Below the pieces are notes generated by a model that was not told the origin of the DNA, made no database searches, and saw only the letters and a program-made list of their open reading frames with translations. A program made the translations under genes and the position numbers. From NCBI GenBank assembly GCA_012274445.1, contig JAAROD010000087.1, forward strand, positions 496,001 through 560,000: DNA of 64,000 bases. The letters are read 5' to 3'. This document shows positions 10,845-22,424 of the stretch, piece after piece. Positions within the stretch are counted from its first letter, which is position 1. Every line of letters starts with the position of its first letter. This DNA comes from Sclerotiophoma versabilis. Its lineage: Eukaryota > Ascomycota > Dothideomycetes > Pleosporales > Didymellaceae.

Positions 10845-11670
10845 GTGATGGCTGTGTAGTAGTACAGCACAGAAATGAATTCGTTTGATACCCCGAGTGA
10901 AGCATTCACCACAAGATATGCATCGCACATCGCAACGCGGCCAAATCATGGCTCCTTTCGGTCGCTGTGACTGTCTGGATGACTTGTCAGGCCCAACATC
11001 TCTCTTCGACTACATGTCAACCTCATACAGACCGTTCTGATTATCGTGAACTGCTCACATCAGCACTCTGGCGAAGCCCAGCAGTCTCCCGCGGAGTATA
11101 GGCTTTGGCGACGACCGGCACGAAGCATCCCATGTAGCTAGCTGCTTCCAACGTGATCGACGTACCAAGTAGACTGGGCGCATCTTGGGCCAAGGCAAAA
11201 CTCGTATGATTCAAGTATTAGCGAATGGAGAGTATGCTGCACATTTGCACATTTTGTAACGTGTGTTAAGCCATCGACGCACGCAGACACGAACTGGCGG
11301 TAATGGCCGCCACAGCTGCAGGGGAGTCTGGCAGCTGGCCCCTGTGCTATACTCTTGACCAATACCGTTCACGATCTGTTGCTTAAGACCGTTCTTGTGC
11401 AAATGTTCAACTTTGCTTTTGGACAATGCTACAGGTGTGGCGTTGTACGTAGTTTTCAACGCTTCGTCTTGCCTGCACGTTTACAAGAATTGTGTTGGCA
11501 CGGTCGCTGCGCTTCCACATCCACACACATAACACCAGTAGCATCTCCGTCTGCCGATACTTTCCACAAACATGCAATTCTGAAATTTCGATGCCGGCGA
11601 TACTGATGTCTTTTGACTTATTTTCCTCGTCAACTTCCCCCACCGTCTGGTAGGCCAATCCGGGCCAGCA
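10845..11670. other. Intergenic, no gene seen
   Basis: Only short overlapping frames on both strands, with no recognisable motif. It leads into the decayed C2H2-like gene. Confidence 0.4.
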
Positions 11671-14668
11671 TGTACGCACCACAACTACCTGTGCAAAACA
11701 ATAGTCGCTACGATCTGCAGTTTGCACTCGAAGAAGACATGCTAACTTCAGATCCGTGGTCGTTATACAACACCAGAGTAGGCACCCTACCGTCCTTTCG
11801 ACTCTACATGCCATTCAAAGTTAACCACTCATTTGCTGAATCTCGAGTTACGTCAAAACGGCCCAGGACCCATATCCCCTCGTACCTCTTAAGAACACAA
11901 CTTTCTTCCGTCTGATGAAGTTACAGTCTCTTCTACAGAAGCTCCCAAACAAATTATCGCAGCAGTTGAGCCCTGTGCCGTTTCCCAAGATACCAGCCTG
12001 CTAGTCATGTTTGCGACTCCTAAGATTCCAACAAGACTCGATCCGGACGACCTTGATATTGCCCTTGCTATTAAGGATATAGGAGCCAGGCCAATAGAAG
12101 AGCCGAGGTTGATGCATCACGAGAGAATGCAGTTTAACTTGTTCCCCGCCCATTCAAGTAACCGTAGCCTCACTCATGACCGGGATAGTGTGTTCAGCTG
12201 CGACGGCCTCTCAGGAAAGACAATCACAGAAATGAGCGGCGTCTCTAAGCTATCCAATCTGCAGCATACTGATGTTCTCCGTTTAAAAGCCTGCGAAGAG
12301 TCCGATCGATGCTTACATTCTCACATGAACGACTTGGACGATAAAGTCGAGATAAGGGCCATGTTCGCGTCAGACTGAACTTCCCTTTACGTCGGAAGTA
12401 ACAATTGCTGTACTGCAAATTTCTAGAGCCGCCGCTGCTCAAGTACAAAACCTGAAATCTGCACACTCGGTGGTAGAGGCGACTTTGGATATGCCGCAGA
12501 CATCAACGGTGGACATTGAGCAAATTACCTGCGCATCGAGACGGTTAGAGCCATCCGGTATGATGGGATCACGATCACAGACCCTTGGCCACAACTGCGA
12601 GCACTTTCGAGGAGTTCATACGAGCTACCGACAGGTACTGCCTCCATTGGGTCAATATTTGATCAACTCGTTAGGTGCGGAGCTCGACCCTGAGGTGCAT
12701 TTGCGTCATTGGACCGATTCCTTGTTTCACTGGGAGGGGATTCTTGAGGTGCTGGAAAGCTGAAGGTACAGTTGTACTCTAGAATGTAGAGACTGAAACC
12801 AAAATAATCAGATCCAAGTCATACCATGTGTTTACTCTTGTGCTTGAGATCATTCGTCAGAGCGTAAATCTACATGTCGTCGACCTGTCCTACGTAACTT
12901 GTTCTGGAGGCCAGAGACTATACACAGGAAGTGAATTATAATCGGACGTGAGGACAACAAAGAAGCGTACCTGCCCTAGCGATCTTCCTCAAGGAGACCT
13001 AAAACGCCTCAAAAAGGATTTGCACCCAGTTGAAGACACCGATGGTGAGATCCGAATCAAGCTTTGTGTCGACACCAAGGGCAATGCGCCCAGAGGAGTA
13101 GATTGTATCATTCACAAGCACCACCTGATGCACAACACAGTCCCCGGGTATCGTTGTGGCGGTTTCAACGCTGCTACCATGGCAAGCCTCCATAATGATC
13201 ACCTCAGACGTGGCCGACCCAAAAACCATGGTAGGTCTGTGGAATTCCTCAAACGATGCAAGCGTTGTAAGGAAGACATCATCAACATGACACGGTGGGA
13301 GAGGCACCAAGCGGATCATTGTGAAAACAAGAAACAATCTCGGGATGACACACTTGAAGCGCGATGGGTTCGGCTTTGTCTCGCCATGCATCCGAATGAG
13401 ATCCAAATACCAAATCCACGCAAGTTTATCGAATCGATTGTGACACAACGCACATTGACTGACATAAAACAGTCGTTATTGAGAATGTTTGGCTGTACCA
13501 AACTAAGAGCGACCAGTGTCGTCGAGCCTTTCTTGCTACTCTTCCTCCTGTTGAGCCTACATCCGACTCTTTTTTAGGAAACCAGCAATTATCTCCAAGC
13601 ACACCAGACGTATCGGAAGTATAATTGGACGCCTTTATCCAGGAGCTTCTTATCCCATCACTGCTAGAGGCCGCACTGGAGGCCCCGGTCGATGAGGAGT
13701 TCGGCCCCAACGCAGCGATGGAGATCGCGTTGACTGACGCCATGAACCCACAAAGTTTGCTACAGAATAGTCTGCCTTTGTTATCCTCCTTCAATTTCAC
13801 TTCCAGTCCCACCCCCAGTTACAAAGAGTGCTTCGACCGTTCGCTGGGACTCTTTTGTGGTCTCCTCCATGAGGCCACCAGTCTTCCCACGTCTGAAGAT
13901 TGGAACCAGCTGGTTGATCAGGCCGAACGCCAACTGTTCTTACTTATTGCCTACCTAAGTGAGAGAGGCCAGTCTTAGCGTTCTTCAATTCCTGCGGAAG
14001 CAATTTCAACCACCAGACCTCTTGACGAGCGCTATGATTTGTTGCCGCCGATCTCATGCACACAAAGCAATACGTCCTGGCTGTCGAACCTCTTAAGCAT
14101 TGGAGGATACAGTAGTGAGCCGTCTGCAGACGAGACATCAACTCAGACTGCCTCCGTATCAATCATCAACATCGTGGATCAGACCAAACCTGGCAACCAA
14201 GAACAACCCCGGTCGCCAGGAAAGACTTTTTGCACCAATTACCAAAGCATTATCGTCTGATCACTCACCTTCGATCTTCTTTGAGCCTAGAGATGATGAG
14301 CCTGATTCAGATGTCTTGTTGTCACAAACAGAGCTCGTGTATAGGGGAAGTTTTTAGTCAATGAGGTGGGACAGTATCAGGAACCTGTCCTCTGGTGTGG
14401 GCATGACACTTGGGTCTGCGGTTGCAACACATTTCGAATTCGATAGAATGACAGTTGATCGCTCAGGTTTCCCACCACAACTATACAAAGAAAGATTGTT
14501 GAGACACAGATGCATAATATTCAACAAGCATTACGTGCGAAAAAGAAAGGCGAAAATATTCAACAGTCGGTATTTAATAATGGTCACCCACCCAGTCCAT
14601 CGGTATCTTGGTCGAATAGAGCTGAGAGTACAGAAAGTCTTGCTGTATTCTGCTCCATCACCCTATAA
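11671..14668 (+). pseudogene. Decayed C2H2-like fungal gene (broken frames)
   Basis: Plausible coding text runs along the plus strand but jumps frame and meets stops. Segments are 11671-11915, about 11900-12378, about 12360-12762, 12948-13577, 13569-13978 and about 14480-14668. The 12948-13577 piece resembles the Cys/His core of a large fungal family with degenerate C2H2 fingers (YRCGGFNAATMASLHNDHLRR; RCKRCKEDIINMTRWERHQADHC; then W..LCLAMHPNEIQIPNP). The 13.6-kb piece reads as an alpha-helical C-terminal region. Junctions look like 1-nt slips or missing codons; gaps such as about 30 nt near 13490 are too short for introns. Neighbouring genes up to 14.7 kb long are intact, so poor sequence quality is unlikely. 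A multi-exon functional gene cannot be wholly excluded. Confidence 0.42.
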
Positions 14669-15465
14669 AGCCTCAAAATTCCCATCTACAGTAACGCGTG
14701 TTCTGTCAGCAATCACCTAATTATTTGCAAGAACTACTAATCAGCAGCTCTGAGACCAAATGCAAATCGTGTCAAGGCGTAGGCCTAGCCAGACTCAAGT
14801 TTATGTAATGAGCACCATGCAGGGGAAGCTTACAATGCGTAATACAGGAAGCCTGAGAGCTGTTGCTTGCTAACTTATCTCAAGAATAGGAACTACTAGG
14901 GTGCGGGAAAGCGCCATAATCTGGTAACTGCAGAAAATTTGTTAGAGGTCAAACCCGCGGTGCGAAGGCTTGAAATGAGGAAGGTGGATGCAGTGGGCTT
15001 TGGTAGGAGCAGACATGTAAAGCCGGCTTGATGGATATCTCCTGCACCAAATGGTGTGTTACGAGGAAGGAACAGAAGATACCAGCGCAGACTTTCTACG
15101 TGGAAGTAGGCAAAGGAGTTCTTCACGCCGTCCCATCGTCCTTTCATAACATGGTCACATTCACTTCGGAGGCGACAGCGCGAATCTGACTAATAGTGTA
15201 TCCAGGGAAGCCTAGGTTATCATTGTCTACCATGGTGCCCGAAATTTGGGCCGAAAAGTCGGCGCTGTAGCTGGCAGACTTAGAATCCAGGAGCGTTCGT
15301 TCACGATAGCCATTCAATCCGCCTTCATTGATTAAGCCTTAGATGATGGAGTCATCGAGTGACAGGATCCGGAGGCTTTTCATCTGACGTGCAGCAAGAA
15401 CGTTGCGAGCCTAACGGGGAAGACTGTTTACCAGAGTTAGGAATAAAGAATACGCAGAGATAGTA
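14669..15465. other. Intergenic next to transposon, no gene seen
   Basis: Several short frames, including an 83-codon minus-strand one at 14896-15147, but nothing recognisable. It ends at the TA target site of the Tc1-like element. Confidence 0.35.
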
Positions 15466-15506
15466 CAGTCAGGTGCCAAAAGTCTGTTCGCGCGGGCGCA
15501 CGAGCC
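15466..15506 (+). repeat. Left terminal inverted repeat of Tc1-like element
   Basis: Begins CAGTCAGGTGCCAAAAG right after TA. It pairs with 18916-18958 read on the other strand (CAGTACTTAGCCAAAAG). They differ at 5 adjacent positions near the tip and scattered internal ones. Confidence 0.8.
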
Positions 15507-15603
15507 ACCCCTCCAACATTTTGACCTTAACTTTGAAGTAGTATAACTCCGCTCAACGTGGACCAATTTAGACAATACAATTATCAAATTAATCGTAATA
15601 CAC

Positions 15604-16683
15604 CTAACATCGAGTCTGGTAGCCCCTTGCCTGTCTTACAGCGTCCAAGCGTCGTGGCATAGACCTGATAAGGCGATAAATGAGTGAATCAGGTATAGCA
15701 GCCCATGCCTCATGTAACCCTAATTCAAATGCCTCCTACTCCTCTTGAGAGTCTCCCATATAGTCAAACTCAGGGTAGAGCTTATATAGTTTCTTTTTAA
15801 GTGCCCACCAGAGGTGTTCAATAGGGTTGAGATCAGGAGAATATAGTAGCCAGTTGACTGTTGCAACGCCGTGAACCTCTAACCACTCCCTAGAGGCATA
15901 TGCAGTGTGAATACGTGCATTGTCCTGCATAAACCACTCGCCTGGCCTATAGCTGTCTCTGAGTCCTTCCTCCAACGCTTGTATATAGCTTCGAGCTGTA
16001 TACCCACGTCGTGCTGCTGCCTCATCGCGAGTCATAATTACGAGAGGACTACGCCAGACTCAACCCCCCCGGGTTATGGATATTGACGCCCATACCATAC
16101 GAGCAGGTTAGCGCCCAGTGGTAATCTCTTCTACCATATTGTAAGACCATTTCTCATCTAGTAATCGCCATACCCAGGTAGTATCGTGGCCAGATCCACG
16201 GGCAATGCTGCACTCGTCGCTGAACTTAAAGACCTGCCGATTCCAGTCAAAGCCCTGCCAGTCAGCAGCAAGAGCTAGACAAAGTTTAGCTGTAGATCTA
16301 TTGATTTTTAGTCTGCGCTTTGCTCTGAACTTGTGCAGACCCTTACTAGCTATTGCGCGTTGAATAGTACGCTGTGATACTTGTGGGTGGGTTGTGCCAA
16401 CGTCCCACAGGCCGGCCTCCTCCATAAGCTTGTAGTACTTAATACGTGGGTTTTTTCAAGCAATACGTTGAAGCCGGCGATGATCTCTACTAGATAGAAT
16501 AGTAGGCCAGCCTATCCTAGGCCGTGATGTGGTGCTGGAGGTAGCTTTCCAACAAGAGACTGTTTGCTGCACACACCGTTAGGTGCAGGAAAGCGCGTTG
16601 GCAACTTCAGACGTTAGTATACCGGCGTCAACCTAGGCTAAGCAATATATACGCTGCGCTTCTGATAATTCACCCCCGCGCAT
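15604..16683 (-). pseudogene. Tc1-like (DD34E) transposase, broken
   Basis: Read on the minus strand from the ATG at 16683 (MRGGELSEAQR) to the stop at 15604, about 350 codons. An N-terminal helix-turn-helix region is frame-shifted and holds stops. The DDE domain is well preserved: first Asp in KFSDECS, second in MQDNARIH, and Glu in YSPDLNPIEHLWW with 34 residues between the last two, i.e. DD34E. The C-terminus GLHEAWAAIPDS...RSMPRRLDAVRQARGYQTR is typical of fungal Tc1 proteins. In-frame stops interrupt it near 16110, 16052 and 15738, plus others upstream. It therefore cannot make active transposase here. Confidence 0.85.
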
Positions 16684-16778
16684 TTAATTGCCTGAAATTT
16701 CAGTGCTAAAAAACCTCATATTAATAGAGTATTATAGTGTTAAAGAAGGTGCTGCTCTGGAGAATTGTGGGGTAGCTA

Positions 16779-16819
16779 CCGTGTCCGTGCACCCAACGAT
16801 CAGATTCAGCCAACGATCG
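16779..16819 (+). repeat. Left terminal inverted repeat of Fot1-like element
   Basis: 41 bp, matching the reverse complement of 18873-18913 except for one G/A difference near position 31. That transition is of RIP type. Confidence 0.88.
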
Positions 16820-17119
16820 TTCCAACCCCTTTATAGGCATCACAAAATAAGGCTGTAGAGCTACATACAATAGTTGTTATTACAAGATTTTTTAGTAGAG
16901 TACTCTATAGACCTATGCGACAGATTGTCTCACCTAAATCTACTTAGTAAAGCAATCTTGCAGCTACAGCTGTTGTATGTAGGTAGGGGAGCTAGAGAAC
17001 GCTAGTTAGTAACAGGACAACTACACGCAGCAGCACTACTATGTTTCTTAGCTAAAATTAACTGCAGCTGCTGTAAGGCCTTACGTTTGCCTGTTTAGGG
17101 TAATTATATAGCTTTCTAA

Positions 17120-18560
17120 GCGTTACAGGCTTGCTTCTAACACTCTCTTTCAGCTTTATGTTTAGCTACTTCTTCTGCCTTCTTAGCTTTAACCTAGTCT
17201 TGCTCTTTCTTCTCCCTTATCTATACTACACGCTTCTCTTCTGCAATCTTCTGTTTATATAGCTTATTTATAGCTGCTAACTCCTTTATCTCTACCTTTT
17301 TTAGCTCTTCTACTTTCTTCTCTTATTCTGCAACAGCTATATAAGCACGCGCTTTATAGAAGGCTCTAGAAGACTATAACATTATACTACTATAATACTC
17401 CTAGTCTTGTTATAAGTCTAACTGCTTTGCAGGTTAGTTCTAACGCTTCTTCTTTTAGTGTAGCTTCTAGTATAAGCCTATAAGTTTACTGTAAAGAAGC
17501 TCTACTTAGCTTAAGAGGTAGTAGATAGTTTACCCTAGCTTCTACGCGCCTATACTGCGCAGATTCTTTACCTCTCTACGCAGGGTACTATAAGCTTAAA
17601 GCTAGTCCTCTGCGCTATAAGCTAAAGAACTAGAGAAAACTAAGTCTAAGTCTCTTAAGGTTATAGAGCAGAATCTATTAAGAATAACATTAGCATTTAC
17701 TAGATATATGCTGGTTGCTGTAAAGGCCTGTTTAACTAACGTTTTAGTAAACGTGTATACCTAGGCAGGCTAGAATAGGCTAAAGAAGTTAGCTTTTAAT
17801 AATAGGGATAGGCCTTAGGATTACTAGAGGTAGTTATTAAGTTTATTACTATAGTAGAAGGAGAGAGGCTTAAAGTAGACTATGTCTAATAGCTGCAACA
17901 TCTAGGTACTATAGAGAGGTAAAACAGCAACAATAATCTAATTCTAGTAATAGTATTCTAGGAATTCCTTAGTTAGGTAACTCCTATAGCTATCTATAAT
18001 TAATAGGTAGTACTTTCTTTATACTTTCCCCTTTATATAATAGTTAAATACCTGTTTAAGCTAAGCTAGTCTAATCTTATTATTTATCTAGCCTGTAGGG
18101 GAAGAGGTAATGTAAATTAAGTACTTTTCTAGATTAATATTAGCTACCTAGAGGCTCTAGATAGTAGAGTTTTTTAATGCAAAGATAATGCCTAAGAGAA
18201 GAGCTGTACTATTAGCGCAAATTAAAGCTAATAAGCTTACCTACTTGTAATTACTATCTTAATAAGCCTATCTAACCTTCTTCTTCTCCTATTAACGCCT
18301 GCTAAAGATGCGCTTTATCCTACCTAGTACTCTAATAGCAAAGCCTTTCTTATCTATATTATATATATACTCTAGCTTAATATTATATTTAGTAATTTTC
18401 TGCTATAATAGGTTAAAGTACAGCTAGTACTTATACCTAGACTTAGCGTTATAATAGTTAGAGTCTATACCTATTACCTATTAAGAGGTAAGCTAGTCTT
18501 AGTAATAGTTAAGGAAGCGCGTAACCTAGGTATTAGAACAGGAATTTTAAGTAACTGCAG
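17120..18560 (-). pseudogene. Fot1/pogo-type transposase remnant (DD35D)
   Basis: Minus-strand conceptual translation with many stops still shows the three catalytic blocks of the DDE_1 family. NIDKKGFAIRVLGRIKRIFS lies at 18360-18301, IIDSYRSYLTKEFLEY at about 18000-17953 and LLDIVYFKPL at about 17893-17864. The second and third Asp are 35 residues apart (DD35D), as in Fot1/pogo elements. Downstream (about 17350-17130) is the Lys/Glu-rich tail usual in fungal members (EKKVEELKKVEIKEL; KAKKAEEVAKHKAERE). Many stops fit CAG-to-TAG changes, the classic RIP outcome. It cannot be functional. Confidence 0.85.
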
Positions 18561-19045
18561 AGGCAAAATTTTGTATTATATACCTTATAGGTAGTAAGTA
18601 ACACACTGTAAGCTCTTCTATATACTGTATAAGGTTATCTTCTTATTATAGAGTAAGCTTTTATTAGTGTAGGTTAGTAACGCGTTAGAGGACCTGCACA
18701 CCTTAATAAGCGCGCGACAATATGTTATAATTAATACTATGTTTTTAGGCAATATTTATATAGATAAGTTTTTCTTCTAGCTTTAAATTACAAATCTGTT
18801 CAAGCGCATCTTGAATTCCTGGCATGGTTGTTAAGTTATTACGCGTTGAAATTAGGTGTAAATGTTAGGCACCGATCGTTGGTTGAATCTGATCGTTGGG
18901 TGCACGGACACGGTATGGCCCGTGCGTTTCAGGCGAACAGACTTTTGGCTAAGTACTGTAGAGTACAGCATGAGGATGTGGTAGAGAAGAGTCAGATATT
19001 AGGCTTAGACGCGCCACTATGGTGGGATAAGCTGAGCTTGCCTGA

Positions 19046-20031
19046 TCAGACGAAACTAGCAACCCAAACATCCATCGCCCTAACTCCTTTCCGACCCCCC
19101 TGCACACCCTCCAAACTCGCCTCACACGCATCCCGTGACGCAAGAATCACCTCCCTTTCCCTCTCATCACTGACTTGCTCCTCAACTTCCCTTTCGAATG
19201 AGGAAGAAAGACAAGCAGAGACTTCCCATTGTCCGTCCAACAACCCCTCCCCACTTTGCACACGAGTCTCACTCTCCAGCTGCCACCCGGCAGCCAGCGC
19301 CAGCTCGGTAAGCCGCTTTGGCCCCAACACCGTGCGGACATTCGAGACACTCTTGGGTTTACGACACTCTAGCGCTGCTTGGGTGAGCGCAGCAAGTACG
19401 TGGGGCTGGGCAGAGGGGTGCGTCGCTACTAACGACCACTCAGCAAGGAGGAGACGTTTGCTGTGCTGCTTGAGGGCGCGGAAGGTGGAAAAAACGAGCG
19501 AGGGGGAAGGGAAGTACCATAGGCAATGGGCGAGCACTGCTGCATCAAAGGTCTTGCTTCCGCTTACGAGTGGCAAGGAGATGGAAGAGGGAGAGGAGAG
19601 GGAGGAGAGGGAGGAGAGGTAATCCAGCGGGAGTTGTTGGACCCAAGTAATCCGCCTACCCAGCGGGCCCTGCGAGATGTGACCCTGTGATTGGCCGAGA
19701 GTATATGGGGCACCTGCAGCAATATTAGTCCACTGCTTTCCGCTGGTACCGCCAGGACAGGCAGCAGTGTAGAAAGGCGAAAGGACGCACCATAACTCAG
19801 TTCCGCCGGATCGATCGCTATTACTCTCCCCTGCTCGCCCACAGCATAGGCAAGGACAGTCGTACAGTCCCCCTGTCCGCATCCTAGTTCTAGCAACTTT
19901 GAACCAGTGGGGATTTTCCAATGTTGCAGCAGCACCAAGCGGTGAATCGTTTGGGAGTGCTGGATGCTGAAGTGGGCGGGGTCATGTAGGGAGACACGGG
20001 CGATAGAGGCGGCGTCAAATTGAATGGACAT
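19046..20031 (-). CDS. Class I SAM-dependent methyltransferase
   Basis: Two exons, 20031-19791 and 19713-19046, with a 77-bp intron (GTGCGT...CTAAT...GCAG), giving 302 aa. The Rossmann methyltransferase motif I is clear (KLLELGCGQGDCT, near residues 44-56), followed by the acidic loop VIAIDPAE. A later block (FDAAVLAHCLWYFPSPSLVFSTFRALK...LLLAEW) matches motifs IV-VI of UbiE/Methyltransf_25-like enzymes. The substrate is unknown. It lies just outside the right end of the nested transposons and at the edge of the peptide cluster. It could be a tailoring enzyme, but gene-dense fungal genomes carry many such orphans. Confidence 0.75.
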
Positions 20032-20440
20032 ATTATGCTCGATGGGTGTTGGGCACAGGACGGTTGAGTGAGTTTTTCGTGGCTAGGTGATGGTTGAGGA
20101 GGCGATAGAATAGAGTAGGTGATCATGAGTCAATAGATGGTTTTAGGCGCTTCGTTACCCTGTTTCATAACGAACTAGATCCTCTTTTGTAGTAGTTTCA
20201 ACTTGTAACTTGAAACTAATTTTTTTAGTCTTTACTGTAATTACTGAAAAGCTGCGGATGGTGTTATATTGTAGGTTTAATTGTGCGAGAGAGCCCTCAC
20301 CGCAGTGGGCTGTCGGGTTAGGTGAGTGTACTGGGGCTACAGGTAACCGGTCATTAAAAAAAAACACTAGTTATAGAGACAGGATCCATTTTACGTGAGT
20401 AACGACACTGATCGAAAGCAATACAGCCACCCTGACCCCC
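20032..20440. other. Intergenic, no gene seen
   Basis: Promoter of the methyltransferase and the 3' flank of the membrane-protein gene. It has short T- and A-rich runs and no coding signal. Confidence 0.4.
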
Positions 20441-21428
20441 TCATTTCCTCCTCCTCACCAACTCAAACCCAAACCTCGGCACCATATCAATCTGCATGAA
20501 GCTCACATGACACGCCACGCGCTGGCATCTCATCTCCACAGTCAGACTCTCCGCCTCGCTGGGACAGGCGAACTCCAGTGTTGTGCTATTCGGCTTGGCT
20601 GTGAGGTCTAGCACGCCGAGCAGCTCTCCGCGCACGGGAAGGGTCGAGTATGATAAGGTGTCATAGTCGAGCTCGCCCATACTGGAGGAGATAGTAGCAG
20701 AGGTGGTTGAAGGCGCAATAAGCTGCCAGACCTCGATTTCGGTGATCTCTCCTTTGGTTGTGACGTCCTTGGTACGCGCAGAAAACTCGGGAGGCGGCCG
20801 CCAGGAGAGCGCGCACGCGTTGACGCCTGTGGAGGGGATGGGGAAGCGCATGATTGTTGAGTCCTTCTCCTACGTCAGCAGCTACACATATTCTGGTAAA
20901 CACAGAAAGTAGGTGGATGACGCATTGACAGAAACGAGGGAGGAAGCACGGAATACAGACCTCGACAGTGACATAGACCTGCACCCCTTGACCCCATACG
21001 GCATCCTTCAACTTCCGGCTCACCCGTGCAATCCTATCTGGCCAAGCTTGGTGATAGATCTGGGGAGGGGGCATCATTTTCGCTGCCCTGTCCAGTCCCA
21101 GCCTAGCGTCGCCATAGGGGAGGGCCTCGAGCTCGGAGTCTGAGAAAGGATAGGCGTGGTACTTTGATAGTGTGGTGGGGAGGAGAGCGACGTTCACTGC
21201 TGATAGCAGTGCTAGAGCGAAGGAGAAGTAGAGAATGAGCTTGGGCAGCTGAGAGAGCTTGGATCGCGCGAGGGCGGGGACGACGTCCGAGGCTTCCAGC
21301 AAGGGTACAGAGTGCTCGTCCTCGGAGGAGGAGCGCTTCTCAAGAGTCGCGACGGAGTCCCTGCCATCGTCGTGTGGCGCAAGGGGCGCATACTTGGATG
21401 AGCTGGAGTTTGCTTTGGAGGAGAACAT
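20441..21428 (-). CDS. Conserved-looking single-pass membrane protein, function unknown
   Basis: Two exons, 21428-20961 and 20869-20441, with an intron (GTCTGT...GTAG), giving 298 aa. An alternative acceptor 3 nt downstream would drop one Glu. A charged, Ser-rich N-terminus precedes one strong membrane helix near residues 62-82 (LILYFSFALALLSAVNVALL). After it comes a probably lumenal domain with the text ARLGLDRAAKMMPPPQIYHQAWPDRIARVSRK. Late in the protein are four Cys (CALSW; FACPS; RCQRVACHV). The pattern recalls fungal type II membrane proteins of unknown function. It lacks the HxxHC motifs of UstYa oxidases, so it is not one of those. Confidence 0.65.
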
Positions 21429-22424
21429 AGCAAGGGCTGATGATAGAGCAGAGCAAGGGGAGAGAGTGAGCGCACCGTGGGCGAAGGCAAGGTTGGAGCA
21501 GGAGGTGGCGCCAGTGCCAGATAACAGCCCAGAGAGTGGGACTGTATGAAGCCTGGTACGCCTAAGTGTTCACCGCGCTCGACATAGAGAGTACGAGTAA
21601 ACTCAATCAGAAACCCGGCCCTTCTCAGCATTGCGCATAGTTGGGAGGAAGCCGTATGGCAGGCCGCATAAGCTCGACCATATAGTTTCCGGCTATCTCC
21701 CCACCAAAAGAATCCCTGCATAAAGTTGTGCATTTCTACAAGTACTAAACCGACTTAGCCAAAGTTTAAGATGCTAGTAGGGTCCACTGCTAGGTCCGCG
21801 CACCGCTGACAAGGAGGCGGCTACGGATCGTCCCATGCACAGGATTCACAGAGGAAAGGTCCGACTGGAGATGGTGCGATCTGCGGAGCTTCGATTCCCA
21901 ACCAACTCTGGCGTTAGAGGCCTGGTCGGTGTTCCGTTCCGGTCAGAAACGACCTGATTGAAACGAGTCTTACCGCCGGCACTGGGATCTATCGGTATCG
22001 GTAAATACTCGAGGCACGACTAGAGGTGTCTTTGTGTTAACACCTACAGTATGCTTTGAACCTTGCTTAATGCTCGTTTTACCTATGGATCTCTCTTCGA
22101 GATAACGCTACGCTCTAGTGTAAAGCAGGACATCTCAAGCTCCCGCCTGAACCTAATAGAGCTTACGTGACCACGAAGGAGAGGTTTTTATGAGTTTTTT
22201 TGACAATTGCAACCGCTGGCATACCGAAAACTCTTTCGTTATCTATTTGAATTTAAACTAGCTCATAACCTGTACTCATGCTTAACAATCATCCCAAAAC
22301 GCCCATCCAGCCCCCCACCGAAACCATCGCCGTCGACGTCGCACCAAATAGGCTCCAGACTGTCTGAGCATACTTTATCTTACCGTCGCTCTCTGCACCG
22401 TGCTACATTTGGCCTTTTTCAACC
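21429..22424. other. Intergenic, no gene seen
   Basis: Nearly 1 kb with only fragmentary frames. A stretch near 21870-21900 holds a tRNA-like GCTTCGATTCC, but no cloverleaf could be built around it. Confidence 0.35.

Larger units (their letters stand above)
16779..18913 (-). mobile_element. Fot1/pogo-like DNA transposon, heavily RIP-mutated, nested
   Basis: This 2135-bp element is flanked by a TA duplication (16777-16778 and 18914-18915). It has 41-bp terminal inverted repeats with a single mismatch (16779-16819 and 18873-18913), starting CCGTGTCCGTGCACCCAACG. The interior is strikingly AT-rich, dense in TA, CTA and TAG, with no intact frame over 60 codons. This is the pattern expected of RIP. 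Conceptual reading of the minus strand recovers a Fot1-type DDE transposase. It inserted into the Tc1-like element between its transposase start and right end. Confidence 0.88.
15466..18958 (-). mobile_element. Tc1-like DNA transposon interrupted by a second transposon
   Basis: The outer element is bounded by TA dinucleotides at 15464-15465 and 18959-18960. Its ends begin CAGT on both sides, as in many Tc1 elements. The ends are imperfect inverted repeats sharing the identical core GCCAAAAGTCTGTTCGC (left 15475-15491; right, inverted, about 18933-18949). A Tc1-type transposase remnant lies on the minus strand at 15604-16683. Another transposon (16779-18913) sits between the transposase start and the right terminal repeat. 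Without it and one TA duplication the element would be about 1.36 kb, a normal size for this family. Confidence 0.85.

Noticed and set aside
20441..21428. Considered as a second UstYa-type oxidase because of its single membrane helix and location.
   Set aside because: It has no HxxHC motif and a different conserved pattern.
21860..21960. tRNA-like TTCGATTCC string.
   Set aside because: No acceptor stem or anticodon arm could be paired at proper spacing.
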